A model generated the notes under the pieces. The model saw only the letters and a program-made list of their open reading frames with translations, was not told the DNA's origin and searched no databases. Positions 8,327-16,192 of a stretch of DNA of 64,000 nt are shown piece by piece (the stretch's first letter is position 1; each line of letters starts with the position of its first letter). The position numbers and the translations under genes are program-made. The stretch comes from a beta proteobacterium CB. Lineage in GTDB: Bacteria > Pseudomonadota > Gammaproteobacteria > Burkholderiales > Burkholderiaceae. The stretch is from the NCBI GenBank assembly GCA_000342265.1, contig CP004348.1:496001-560000 (forward strand). Direction: 5' to 3'.

Positions 8327-10669
8327 ATGAAGCCAGAAATTTCCCCATTCTCTCCCCCTCCGCCAAGTCACTGGGCTAGCGCTTTAGCGGCCTCTCAATC
8401 ACCAGTAAAAGACTTTGGCTCAATACTGGCATGGGTTGAGCTTGATCTTGATGGCGGAATGCATTTTCAGAAAAGCCTGCTTTGCCTGATCCCGTCGGGG
8501 CTATTTTGGACCGATGGTAGTCGCTCAGAATTCTGGCCGATTAGCTCTGGGGCTCATCTTTTGCATGGAGATCACGCAGGGGTAGGGCATCTGAAGTTGG
8601 AGTCGGAGACTGCTTTACTCAGACTGTGGCACTTCACTCTAGCCGTTAATCCCCAGGTGCTACGCCTGCAGACAGCTCATAGACAATTGCTGCGGGGCGA
8701 GCAAATAGGCAAGGAGCCCGAAGCCTCTGAATACGATAAGCAGGTTTGTTCAGTGTGCTTGAGCCCCAAGCCAGCAAATTCAGAGGCTTGTCCTAGCTGC
8801 GATCCTGAGGAAGATGCGCCTCCGTCCACCTGGACCTTATTTAAGTTATGGCGCTTCGCACGCCCTTACAAAAAAGAGCTGTTACTGGGTTTTGTGCTGA
8901 CCTTGCTCTCAACTGGCGCCACCCTCATTCCGCCTTATTTGACTATGCCCCTAATGGATCATGTTTTGATTCCGTATGAAAAAGGTAATCCAATTGACTT
9001 TGATTTGGCTAGCAAGTACCTGCTTGCTTTGTTTGGGGCGGCAATCATTGCATGGGGCTTAGGTTGGTGGAAAACCTATCTTCTTGCATTGGTCAGCGAG
9101 CGTATCGGCGCTGATTTGCGCAATACGACTTTCGAGCACTTACTAAAGCTATCTTTGGAGTATTTCGGGGGCAAAAGAACGGGTGATTTAATTGCTCGTA
9201 TTGGGGCTGAGACAGATCGTATTTGCGTATTTTTGTCGCTCTACGCCCTAGACTTTGCGACTGATGTCTTGATGATCACAATGACTGCGGCGATCTTGGT
9301 TTCAATAGATCCCCTGCTTGCTCTAGTAACGCTCGCGCCATTGCCATTTATTGTGTGGATGATTCATGTGGTGCGCGACAAACTCCGCTTTGGTTTTGAA
9401 AAGATAGATCGCGTGTGGTCAGAAGTGACCAATATTTTGGCGGATACGATTCCGGGTATTCGAGTTGTTAAAGCATTTGCTCAGGAAGATCGGGAGCTCA
9501 AGCGTTTTGTTGATTCCAACAAACACAATTTACAAATTAACGATCGCGTTAATCGTGTGTGGGGTTTGTTCTCCCCAACAGTCACACTGTTAACTGAAAC
9601 TGGTCTTTTGGTAGTGTGGGGTTTTGGTATTTGGCAGGTGGCACATCAAAAAGTTACTGTAGGTGTACTGATTGCTTTTTTGGCCTACATTGGACGCTTT
9701 TATATTCGCTTAGATTCAATGAGTCGCATTGTTTCTCATACGCAAAAAGCAGCTGCGGGGGCTAAACGTATCTTTGATATCTTAGATCATGTCTCGAGCG
9801 TTCCTGAGCCAATTAATCCAGCTCCTTTGGGTCAGGTTAAAGGCTCTATCTCCTTGCGTGGCGTGGGTTTCCGCTATGGCAACCGTGCAGTATCCAAGGG
9901 CATCGATTTGGATATCGCCCCCGGAGAAATGATCGGCTTAGTTGGGCATAGCGGCTCCGGCAAGAGTACTTTAGTGAACTTAATTTGTCGTTTCTACGAC
10001 GTGAGTGCTGGTTCAATCACATTGGATGGTCGCGATATTCGCAGCATCAGAATTGCCGACTATCGAAAGCGTATTGGCTTAGTTCTGCAGGAGCCATTCT
10101 TATTCTTTGGCACGATTGCAGAAAATATTGCGTACGGAAAACCGGATGCTACCCGCGAGGAAATTATTGAAGCAGCGCGGGCCGCGCATGCGCACGAATT
10201 TATTCTGCGCTTACCGCTAGGTTACGACTCATTAGTGGGGGAGCGGGGCCAATCTCTTTCTGGTGGTGAACGTCAGCGTATTTCTATCGCTCGTGCATTA
10301 TTAATTAATCCAAGTATTTTGATTTTGGATGAAGCCACTTCTTCTGTAGACACTACAACTGAAAAAGAAATTCAGCGTGCTTTGGATAATTTGGTGAAAG
10401 GCCGCACCACGATTGCGATTGCTCATCGTCTGTCCACTTTAAGAAAGGCAGATCGCTTGGTTGTGCTCGACAAAGGTGAGATCGTCGAAATCGGTTCTCA
10501 TGACGAGTTGATGGAAACGCAGGGCGCTTACTATGCTCTGTACCAGGCTCAGCTGCGTCATGCTGCAGAATTGGTTGAGGGCGGCGCGATTGGTGAAAGT
10601 ATTGATGTGAACGAGCCTCAAGAAGAGCACACACAAATCGTTGCTAAAGAAACAGGGGGCGGTGTATGA
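8327..10669 (+). CDS. MsbA-type ABC exporter, cyanophycin-metabolism-associated, with N-terminal zinc-knuckle extension
   Basis: Half-transporter with fused membrane and ATPase domains, 780 residues, much longer than a usual 580-600-residue exporter. About 140 extra N-terminal residues form a beta-rich, possibly PH-like domain. They are followed by a four-cysteine knuckle, C141-x2-C144-x10-C155-x2-C158. The six-helix exporter domain spans about 180-480. The nucleotide-binding domain has Walker A GHSGSGKST near 540, signature LSGGERQ and Walker B ILILDEA. I know this architecture as the ABC protein that accompanies cyanophycin synthetases in proteobacteria; the substrate is unknown. It is divergent from the synthetases and overlaps the DUF1854 gene by ATGA. 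Start ATG with AGGA only three bases before it. Confidence 0.88.
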   Translation: MKPEISPFSPPPPSHWASALAASQSPVKDFGSILAWVELDLDGGMHFQKSLLCLIPSGLFWTDGSRSEFWPISSGAHLLHGDHAGVGHLKLESETALLRLWHFTLAVNPQVLRLQTAHRQLLRGEQIGKEPEASEYDKQVCSVCLSPKPANSEACPSCDPEEDAPPSTWTLFKLWRFARPYKKELLLGFVLTLLSTGATLIPPYLTMPLMDHVLIPYEKGNPIDFDLASKYLLALFGAAIIAWGLGWWKTYLLALVSERIGADLRNTTFEHLLKLSLEYFGGKRTGDLIARIGAETDRICVFLSLYALDFATDVLMITMTAAILVSIDPLLALVTLAPLPFIVWMIHVVRDKLRFGFEKIDRVWSEVTNILADTIPGIRVVKAFAQEDRELKRFVDSNKHNLQINDRVNRVWGLFSPTVTLLTETGLLVVWGFGIWQVAHQKVTVGVLIAFLAYIGRFYIRLDSMSRIVSHTQKAAAGAKRIFDILDHVSSVPEPINPAPLGQVKGSISLRGVGFRYGNRAVSKGIDLDIAPGEMIGLVGHSGSGKSTLVNLICRFYDVSAGSITLDGRDIRSIRIADYRKRIGLVLQEPFLFFGTIAENIAYGKPDATREEIIEAARAAHAHEFILRLPLGYDSLVGERGQSLSGGERQRISIARALLINPSILILDEATSSVDTTTEKEIQRALDNLVKGRTTIAIAHRLSTLRKADRLVVLDKGEIVEIGSHDELMETQGAYYALYQAQLRHAAELVEGGAIGESIDVNEPQEEHTQIVAKETGGGV

Positions 10670-11142
10670 GTCATCATCAAAAGTCGTACACGCTCGAGCG
10701 TGATGCCCTTGGTCGCCTCGTTTTCATCGATGCCGCTGGAGTCCCGCACATTGGCGTCTATCCAGTAAGAGCGTTTCCCATTACTGAGCCGGATGCTGGA
10801 ATTTCCATCATGGATCAGTCTGGCAAAGAGTTGTACTGGTTTGACGGCATTACTGCAATCCCTGATGGCGAATTGACTTTGATAGAGGAGGAGCTTGCGG
10901 CTCGCGAGTTCATGCCCGTGATAGAAAAAATCACCAAAGTATCTACTTTTGCCACCCCGAGCATCTGGGATATTGAAACTGATCGCGGTCCAACCAGGAT
11001 TCGCCTAAAAGGTGAGGAAGATATTCGCCGAATTGCCGGCAATACGCTTCTGATTGCTGACTCCAATGGGCTGCAATTTCTAATTAAAGACTCCACAAAG
11101 CTCGATAAGCTCAGCAAGAAGCTCCTTGACCGTTTCCGCTAG
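10666..11142 (+). CDS. DUF1854 family protein, cyanophycin-metabolism-associated
   Basis: A 158-residue soluble protein of the DUF1854 family, with no known biochemical activity. Family-typical segments are visible: a GVYPVRAFPI-like stretch, REFMPVI, and TDRGPTRIRLKGEEDIRR followed by LLIADSNG and a LLDRF C-terminus. There is no signal peptide or membrane segment, so it should act in the cytoplasm. Its ATG overlaps the stop of the ABC exporter (ATGA), which implies coupled translation and probably a shared function such as a regulatory or adaptor subunit. The family is known to co-occur with cyanophycin synthetases, as here. Family assignment is confident; role is inference. Confidence 0.88.
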   Translation: MSHHQKSYTLERDALGRLVFIDAAGVPHIGVYPVRAFPITEPDAGISIMDQSGKELYWFDGITAIPDGELTLIEEELAAREFMPVIEKITKVSTFATPSIWDIETDRGPTRIRLKGEEDIRRIAGNTLLIADSNGLQFLIKDSTKLDKLSKKLLDRFR

Positions 11143-11252
11143 AAATTAGCCTCAAAGCAAATCGTAAGTTTTTTAGTTAGCCAAGTCTAAATTGATATTA
11201 GGGTTACTACTAATTTGATTGGTGTAAGCCCTAGGTGCCCATTTAAAAATTG

Positions 11253-11266
11253 TTGATGGCAATCAA
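11253..11266. promoter_or_regulatory. Perfect FNR/Anr-type site upstream of the tct operon
   Basis: TTGATGGCAATCAA matches the consensus TTGAT-N4-ATCAA exactly. It lies 90 bases before the binding-protein start. If it sat at -41.5, the -10 region would fall at the A-rich AAAAAT near 11289. It suggests oxygen-responsive activation, but a -10 match is weak. Confidence 0.6.
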
Positions 11267-11356
11267 GAGATCTGCAGTGATTCAGATCAAAAATCGTCAC
11301 ACAGTAAAGAAAAGCCAAAGTAATATTGGTATTCAAAATTTTTTGGAGGAGCGTTC

Positions 11357-12361
11357 ATGAAGATGAAGTTAAAAGGGGCATTGATTTCCACCGCATTAGC
11401 CCTCGGTGCTGCTGGTGTTTCACCTGCTTTTGCTGCTTGGGAGCCAACCAAGCCAGTTGAGTTCATCATCCCTGCCGGTCCTGGCGGCGGTGCTGACCAA
11501 ATGGCTCGCATGATCCAAGGCATCATTACTAAAAACAACTTGATGAAACAGGCAGTGATTCCTGTGAACAAGGGCGCAGGCGCTGGAGCCGAAGGTTTCT
11601 TGGCAATGAAAGAAGCTAAAGGTGATCCAAATAAGATCGTGATTACGCTCTCTAATTTGTTTACAACTCCTCTAGCAACTGGTGTTCCATTTAACTGGAA
11701 AGATATCACTCCAGTAGCAATGTTGGCTCTTGATCAGTTCGTGTTGTGGACTAATGCAGATAAGCCATACAAGAATCCAAAAGAATATATCGATGCCGCT
11801 AAAGCAGCTGGCCCAGGTAAATTCAAAATGGGTGGAACTGGCTCTAAATCAGAAGACCAGATCATTACCGTTGCCCTTGAAAAAGCAACTGGTGCTAAGT
11901 TCACTTACCTCCCATTCAAAGGGGGTGGCGACGTTGCTGTTCAGCTCGTTGGTAACCACATCGAATCTTCTGTGAATAACCCAATTGAAGCTGTTGCTCA
12001 ATGGCGTGCTGGTAAGTTGCGTGCTCAGTGCGTATTTGATGACACACGTATGCCTTACAAAGAAAAGATCACTCCAACTCAGTCTTGGAACGATGTTCCA
12101 ACCTGTAAAGAGGTGGGTGTGCCAACTGATTACGTAATGTTGCGTGGCATCTTCATGGCTCCTGGCGTAACTCAAGAGCAGGTTGACTACTACATCAACG
12201 TGTTCAAAAAAGTACGCGAGACACCAGAGTGGAAAAAGTTCATGGCTGATGGTGCATTCAATCAAACATTCATGACCGGTAAAGAATTTAATAACTGGTT
12301 GACTTTGAATGAAGCTTTGCACAAGCAGTTGATGGCTGAGGCAGGTTTCTTAGCTAAGTAA
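11357..12361 (+). CDS. tctC: Tripartite tricarboxylate transporter substrate-binding protein (TctC/Bug family)
   Basis: Periplasmic binding protein of the TTT transporter, 334 residues, capturing a carboxylate ligand for the TctAB membrane parts encoded next. The N-terminus is a Sec signal peptide (MKMKLKGALISTALALGAA, cleavage after SPAFA). The mature protein starts with the family's WEPTKPVEFIIPAGPGGGAD-type segment, whose glycine-rich loop contacts the ligand carboxylate. A second conserved stretch is YLPFKGGGD. The start ATG has a strong GGAGGAG just upstream. A terminator-like hairpin follows it before tctB, which should give more binding protein than permease. Exact substrate cannot be read from sequence; citrate or another di- or tricarboxylate is likely. 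Confidence 0.9.
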   Translation: MKMKLKGALISTALALGAAGVSPAFAAWEPTKPVEFIIPAGPGGGADQMARMIQGIITKNNLMKQAVIPVNKGAGAGAEGFLAMKEAKGDPNKIVITLSNLFTTPLATGVPFNWKDITPVAMLALDQFVLWTNADKPYKNPKEYIDAAKAAGPGKFKMGGTGSKSEDQIITVALEKATGAKFTYLPFKGGGDVAVQLVGNHIESSVNNPIEAVAQWRAGKLRAQCVFDDTRMPYKEKITPTQSWNDVPTCKEVGVPTDYVMLRGIFMAPGVTQEQVDYYINVFKKVRETPEWKKFMADGAFNQTFMTGKEFNNWLTLNEALHKQLMAEAGFLAK

Positions 12362-12373
12362 TCGCTCAATATT

Positions 12374-12407
12374 AAATAGGGCCTCTGCGAGGAGGTCCTA
12401 TTTTTTT
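12374..12407 (+). terminator. Intra-operon hairpin with U-run after tctC
   Basis: A 12-pair stem (AAATAGGGCCTC with GAGGTCCTATTT, one G-U pair) and a six-base loop are followed by seven Ts. It lies between tctC and tctB and may act as a partial terminator or 3' stabiliser. Confidence 0.75.
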
Positions 12408-12480
12408 GAACGCAATCGTAAGAACAATAATTATTAAAACGAAGCAGTATTAATTAACCATTTATTAGTGAACGAAGCAA

Positions 12481-13008
12481 ATGTCTGAACATACAAATAA
12501 TTCAAATCAAGATTCAGTAATTAGCGTGAGAATGATGGACATCATCACCGCTCTCTTGTTTATTGGTGTAGGCCTGGTAGTAATGGTCGGAAGTATCAAG
12601 TTGGGCGCTAGCTGGGGTAGCGATGGTCCAGAAGCGGGCTATTTCCCTTTCTACATTAGCTTGATCATTATTCTTTCAAGCGTTGTCACCCTCTATCAAG
12701 CAGCAGTTGTTGATAGAAAAAAGAAAAAAGAATCTTTTGTTGATAAAGAGTCCTTCAAACAAGTTATGGCTGTTTTGCTGCCAGCGCTTGTGTTCATACT
12801 TGGTGTTCAGTTGATCGGTATCTACGTCTCTTCTGTAATCTATATCGCCATCTTTATGGTCTGGCTTGGAAAGTATCCAGCTTGGAAAGCGATTGCAGTA
12901 TCAGTCGGGGTGAGCGCAACCCTCTATCTCATGTTTGAGTACTGGTTCCAGGTACCGCTGCCACATGGCTCATGGATTAATCCCCTCGAGTTCGTTGGCG
13001 TGCAATAA
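12481..13008 (+). CDS. tctB: Tripartite tricarboxylate transporter small membrane subunit TctB
   Basis: A 175-residue membrane protein, the small subunit of a TTT-family transporter. A short polar N-terminus is followed by four hydrophobic segments, roughly at residues 15-40, 55-75, 95-120 and 130-160. Conserved features include the GPEAGYFPFYI loop after the first helix, typical of TctB. It sits between the binding protein and TctA, 119 bases after tctC and 43 before tctA. No strong ribosome-binding site is visible upstream of its ATG, so translation may be modest. It partners TctA in carrying the substrate across the inner membrane with an ion gradient. Confidence 0.88.
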   Translation: MSEHTNNSNQDSVISVRMMDIITALLFIGVGLVVMVGSIKLGASWGSDGPEAGYFPFYISLIIILSSVVTLYQAAVVDRKKKKESFVDKESFKQVMAVLLPALVFILGVQLIGIYVSSVIYIAIFMVWLGKYPAWKAIAVSVGVSATLYLMFEYWFQVPLPHGSWINPLEFVGVQ

Positions 13009-13051
13009 AAAGAATAACTATTAAAAAAGATTAGAAAAGAAGGAGTTCAAG

Positions 13052-14551
13052 TTGGAAGAAATTAGCGCTCTATTCAGCGGCTTTGCCGTTGCAATGACAC
13101 CCTTTAACTTGCTGTTAATGCTGGTTGGTGTAACTCTTGGTGTGATTATTGGGGTATTGCCAGGCTTAGGCGGTGCCAACGGAATTGCAATTCTGTTGCC
13201 ATTGACCTTCACAATGCCCCCAACATCCGCAATCATCATGCTCTCCTGTATTTACTGGGGCGCATTGTTTGGCGGTGCGATTACATCCGTTCTATTTAAT
13301 ATTCCGGGCGAACCTTGGTCTGTTGCGACAACCTTTGACGGTTATCCAATGGCTCGTGAAGGTAAAGCTGGCGAAGCCTTGACTGCTGCGTTCACATCAT
13401 CATTTGTTGGTGCGTTCTTCGCAATCGTCATGATCACCTTCTTGGCACCATTGGTCGCTAAGTTTGCTCTGCAATTTGGACCGCCTGAGTTCTTCTCGGT
13501 GTACTTGTTAACCTTCTGTAGCTTCGTGGGTATGAACAAGGGATCTCCGTTTAAGACTATCTCTGCCATGATGTTAGGCTTTGCCTTAGCTGCGGTAGGT
13601 ATGGATACAGTGACAGGTCAATTGCGCTTGACATTCGGTAGCCATGAATTGATGCGTGGTTTCGATTTCTTGATCGCTGTTATTGGTTTGTTCGGTATTG
13701 GCGAGATTTTGCTCTCCATGGAAGAAGGCCTTGCATTCCAAGGTGCTGCTGCCAAGATTCGTCGTCAAGTGGTTCTCGAGACTTGGGCAAAATTGCCAAA
13801 GTACTGGGCGACTTCATTACGCAGCTGCTTGATTGGTTGCTGGATGGGTATCACCCCAGGTGGCGCAACCCCAGCATCCTTCATGGCCTACGGTGTTGCT
13901 AAGCGTGTTTCTAAGAATGGCGAGAACTTCGGTAAGGGTGAGATGGAGGGTATTGTTGCTCCAGAAACAGCTGCTCACGCCGCTGGTACAGCCGCCTTGC
14001 TGCCAATGTTGTCACTAGGTATCCCAGGATCACCAACAGCCGCTGTATTGCTTGGCGGTTTGTTGATCTGGGGCTTGCAACCAGGTCCATTGCTCTTTGT
14101 TGAGAAACCAGACTTTGTTTGGGGCTTGATCGCTAGTATGTACTTAGGTAACTTAGCAGGCTTGTTTGTTGTATTAACTTGCGTGCCATTGTTTGCCTCA
14201 ATCTTGAGAATTCCATTCTCTATCATTGCTCCAGTCATTATTGTGATTTGTGCGGTAGGTGCATATACCGTCCACAACGCTACCTTTGACGTTTGGTTGA
14301 TGTTGGGCTTCGGTGTTCTTGGTTATGTCTTTAAGAAGCTTGACTACCCAATGGCACCAATGGTCTTGGCCTTGGTCTTGGGCGACCGTGCGGAAGATTC
14401 GTTCCGTCAGTCGATGTTGATTTCACAGGGTAGCTTGGATGTATTCTTCTCCAACTACTTGGTAGGCGCAATCACTACAGTTGCAATGGTATTGCTGTTC
14501 TGGCCAGTAATTGGCAAGTTCATTGGCAAGAAAAAGGTAGCTGCAGCGTAA
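13052..14551 (+). CDS. tctA: Tripartite tricarboxylate transporter large membrane subunit TctA
   Basis: A 499-residue inner-membrane protein with about ten to twelve hydrophobic helices, the transport channel of the TTT system. The family signature GVLPGLGGANGIAILLPLTF lies near residue 36, and its internal repeat counterpart GITPGGATPASFMAYGVAKR near residue 270, reflecting the two-fold pseudo-symmetry of TctA. The start is TTG at 13052 with AAGGAG upstream; the next residues EEISALFSGFAVAM fit the family N-terminus. Last gene of the tctCBA unit, followed by a strong terminator at 14608. Confidence 0.93.
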   Translation: MEEISALFSGFAVAMTPFNLLLMLVGVTLGVIIGVLPGLGGANGIAILLPLTFTMPPTSAIIMLSCIYWGALFGGAITSVLFNIPGEPWSVATTFDGYPMAREGKAGEALTAAFTSSFVGAFFAIVMITFLAPLVAKFALQFGPPEFFSVYLLTFCSFVGMNKGSPFKTISAMMLGFALAAVGMDTVTGQLRLTFGSHELMRGFDFLIAVIGLFGIGEILLSMEEGLAFQGAAAKIRRQVVLETWAKLPKYWATSLRSCLIGCWMGITPGGATPASFMAYGVAKRVSKNGENFGKGEMEGIVAPETAAHAAGTAALLPMLSLGIPGSPTAAVLLGGLLIWGLQPGPLLFVEKPDFVWGLIASMYLGNLAGLFVVLTCVPLFASILRIPFSIIAPVIIVICAVGAYTVHNATFDVWLMLGFGVLGYVFKKLDYPMAPMVLALVLGDRAEDSFRQSMLISQGSLDVFFSNYLVGAITTVAMVLLFWPVIGKFIGKKKVAAA

Positions 14552-14607
14552 GCTGAGGAAGTAAAAATACTGCTTAATCTAGTCAAAAACGAAGATTGAG
14601 TAAAGAG

Positions 14608-14630
14608 AAGGGGGCGCAAGCCCCCTTTTT
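14608..14630 (+). terminator. Intrinsic terminator of the tctCBA operon
   Basis: GGGGGC, loop GCAA, GCCCCC, extended by two A-T pairs and followed by five Ts. A textbook rho-independent terminator 57 bases after tctA. Confidence 0.9.
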
Positions 14631-14668
14631 CTATTGCTGTAGAAGGAATCCGATAAAATCTCATCACC

Positions 14669-15040
14669 ATGAATTTCCATAAAGACCGCCTCATTCACTG
14701 GATTGCTGCCTTAGCAATCGCAATGAGTGCGCTGGCGCCGGCAGTTTCTCAAGCCGTATCGCTGGCGAAGTATGGCCAAGGTTTTGCGATGGAGATTTGC
14801 TCTGCTGATGGCGCTAAAACACAAATTCATGTGCAAGGCGAAGATCAAGCGGACCGTGCAGAAGTGCAGCCTTGCCCATATTGCATCGGTCATTCGGCTA
14901 TCACACCAGCATTCAATACGAATCTCACATTTCAGGCGCCGCAAACACTGGCTTTACTACCGCAGCTTTTCTATCAATCACCTAAGCCTCTTGCTGCTTG
15001 GGTAACACCTCCCTCAGCAGCTCCCCCTACCCAAGTCTGA
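14669..15040 (+). CDS. DUF2946 family protein (copper-linked periplasmic or membrane protein)
   Basis: A 123-residue protein resembling the DUF2946 family. It has an N-terminal hydrophobic signal or anchor (IHWIAALAIAMSALAPAVSQA), then a short domain with an EICSADGAK motif and a CPYCIGH metal-type motif. A second hydrophobic patch and a proline-rich tail follow. DUF2946 proteins are commonly found near copper-handling genes, and here a DsrE-like protein and a PCuAC copper chaperone follow on the same strand. The cysteines and histidine could bind copper; this is inference from motif and context. ATG start at 14669, 39 bases after the upstream terminator, so it begins a new transcription unit. 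Confidence 0.7.
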   Translation: MNFHKDRLIHWIAALAIAMSALAPAVSQAVSLAKYGQGFAMEICSADGAKTQIHVQGEDQADRAEVQPCPYCIGHSAITPAFNTNLTFQAPQTLALLPQLFYQSPKPLAAWVTPPSAAPPTQV

Positions 15041-15109
15041 AGTTTTTTGGGTCACGGTTATGACCGTGGATTAAGCAATTTGTTTTGCTGAAATTTAGAG
15101 GGAAACATC

Positions 15110-15526
15110 ATGTTAAAAAAATTAGTAAAAGTATTTACATTCATATTTGCATTTACAACTGCATCGCTGGCGTTTTGTGGTCCCGCTGATCCGTTATTTA
15201 TCAATTTATCTACGGATGAGGCTAATCGCGCTTCAATGGCGATTAATTTTGGGAGGCACCATGCAACTAATGGTCACCCGCTCACCATTTTTTTAAATGA
15301 TAAGGCAGTGATGTTGGGTGTGAGAGCTGGTTCAACTCGATTTGCTGATCAGCAACAGTTTTTATCTGAAGCGATTTCTAGCGGGGCTTTGGTCATTATG
15401 TGCCCAATGTGTTTAAAGCAGGCTGGCTATACGGAGGCTGATCTTATGGCTGGGGTTAAATTGGGTGGGCCAAAGGTTACGGGTGAGGCCCTCTTCAAGG
15501 ATGGCACCAAGACAATGAGTTGGTAG
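15110..15526 (+). CDS. DsrE-like periplasmic protein
   Basis: A 138-residue protein with a clear signal peptide (MLKKLVKVFTFIFAFTTASLA) and a DsrE/TusD-like fold. The segments PLFINLSTDEANRASMAI, HPLTIFLNDKAV and ALVIMCPMCLKQAGY match the family pattern. Cytoplasmic members relay sulfur through a cysteine; here the cysteines are in a CPMC motif and the protein should be exported. With its copper-linked neighbours, the CPMC pair may bind copper or act in thiol exchange, which is inference. The start ATG at 15110 has GAGGGAAA upstream. It lies 69 bases after the DUF2946 gene, and a short CACGGT hairpin without a T-run sits in that gap. Confidence 0.75.
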   Translation: MLKKLVKVFTFIFAFTTASLAFCGPADPLFINLSTDEANRASMAINFGRHHATNGHPLTIFLNDKAVMLGVRAGSTRFADQQQFLSEAISSGALVIMCPMCLKQAGYTEADLMAGVKLGGPKVTGEALFKDGTKTMSW

Positions 15527-15620
15527 TGCTGCATTTTTATTAGTGCACTTGAACATGTGTAATTTAAAAAGGCGCGTTATAGATTTTCTGGGATTTAAAT
15601 TTAACTTAAGAGGTATACGA

Positions 15621-16109
15621 ATGAAACGCAATACTTTATTGAATACATTATTGGCTGCTTTAGTGGGCTTTGGTTTGTCCAGCATGGCTCAGGCGCAAAA
15701 CGCTAAGGTCGGTAGCATGCAAATCGAAAATGCATACACCCGTGCAACAGTCCCGGGTCAGCAGGTGGCTGGTGGTTTCATGAAGATTGAAAATAAGGGT
15801 GCTGCTGATCAACTCATTTCTGCAAGCTCACCAGTATCCGGTGAAGTGCAACTGCACGAAATGGCCATGGAAGGCAATGTCATGAAAATGCGCCAGGTGA
15901 AAGATATTCCTGTGCCAGCAGGTGGTGCTATTGAATTAAAGCCGGGCGGTTTGCATTTAATGTTCATGAATATTAAGGTGCCATTAACTGCGGGTCAGAC
16001 CGTTCCAGTTAAGCTCAAGTTTGCTAAAGCAGGCGAAGTGGAGGTAAAGATGCCTGTCAATGCGATGGGCAATCCTGGTGCTGGACATGGTGGAGCAATG
16101 AAGCACTAA
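15621..16109 (+). CDS. Copper chaperone PCu(A)C
   Basis: Periplasmic copper(I)-binding protein that delivers copper to the CuA or CuB centre of cytochrome oxidase. The copper motif is visible as H-E-M in LHEMAMEG, then M-K-M, then H-L-M in GLHLMFM, the usual H(M)x10Mx21HxM spacing. A signal peptide (MKRNTLLNTLLAALVGFGLSS, cleavage after AQA) starts at ATG 15621, which has AAGAGG seven bases upstream. An in-frame ATG at 15543 would add 26 polar residues and is unlikely. The C-terminus is rich in Gly, His and Met. Third gene of the copper-linked group; length 162 residues is normal. Confidence 0.92.
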   Translation: MKRNTLLNTLLAALVGFGLSSMAQAQNAKVGSMQIENAYTRATVPGQQVAGGFMKIENKGAADQLISASSPVSGEVQLHEMAMEGNVMKMRQVKDIPVPAGGAIELKPGGLHLMFMNIKVPLTAGQTVPVKLKFAKAGEVEVKMPVNAMGNPGAGHGGAMKH

Positions 16110-16143
16110 AAAACTGTTTTAGCTACATGTAGATTCGGCATTA

Positions 16144-16175
16144 AAAAAGCCCCTAGTTTTACTTAGGGGCTTTTT
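16144..16175. terminator. Bidirectional terminator between PCuAC gene and ilvD
   Basis: AAAAAGCCCCTA at 16144-16155 pairs perfectly with TAGGGGCTTTTT at 16164-16175. Works in both directions for the converging genes. Confidence 0.9.
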
Positions 16176-16192
16176 CTTTTGTTGCTTGCCGC

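Noticed and set aside
15053..15068. CACGGT-TATG-ACCGTG hairpin before the DsrE-like gene
   Set aside because: No T-run, so not a terminator, and it does not match the copper operator patterns I know.
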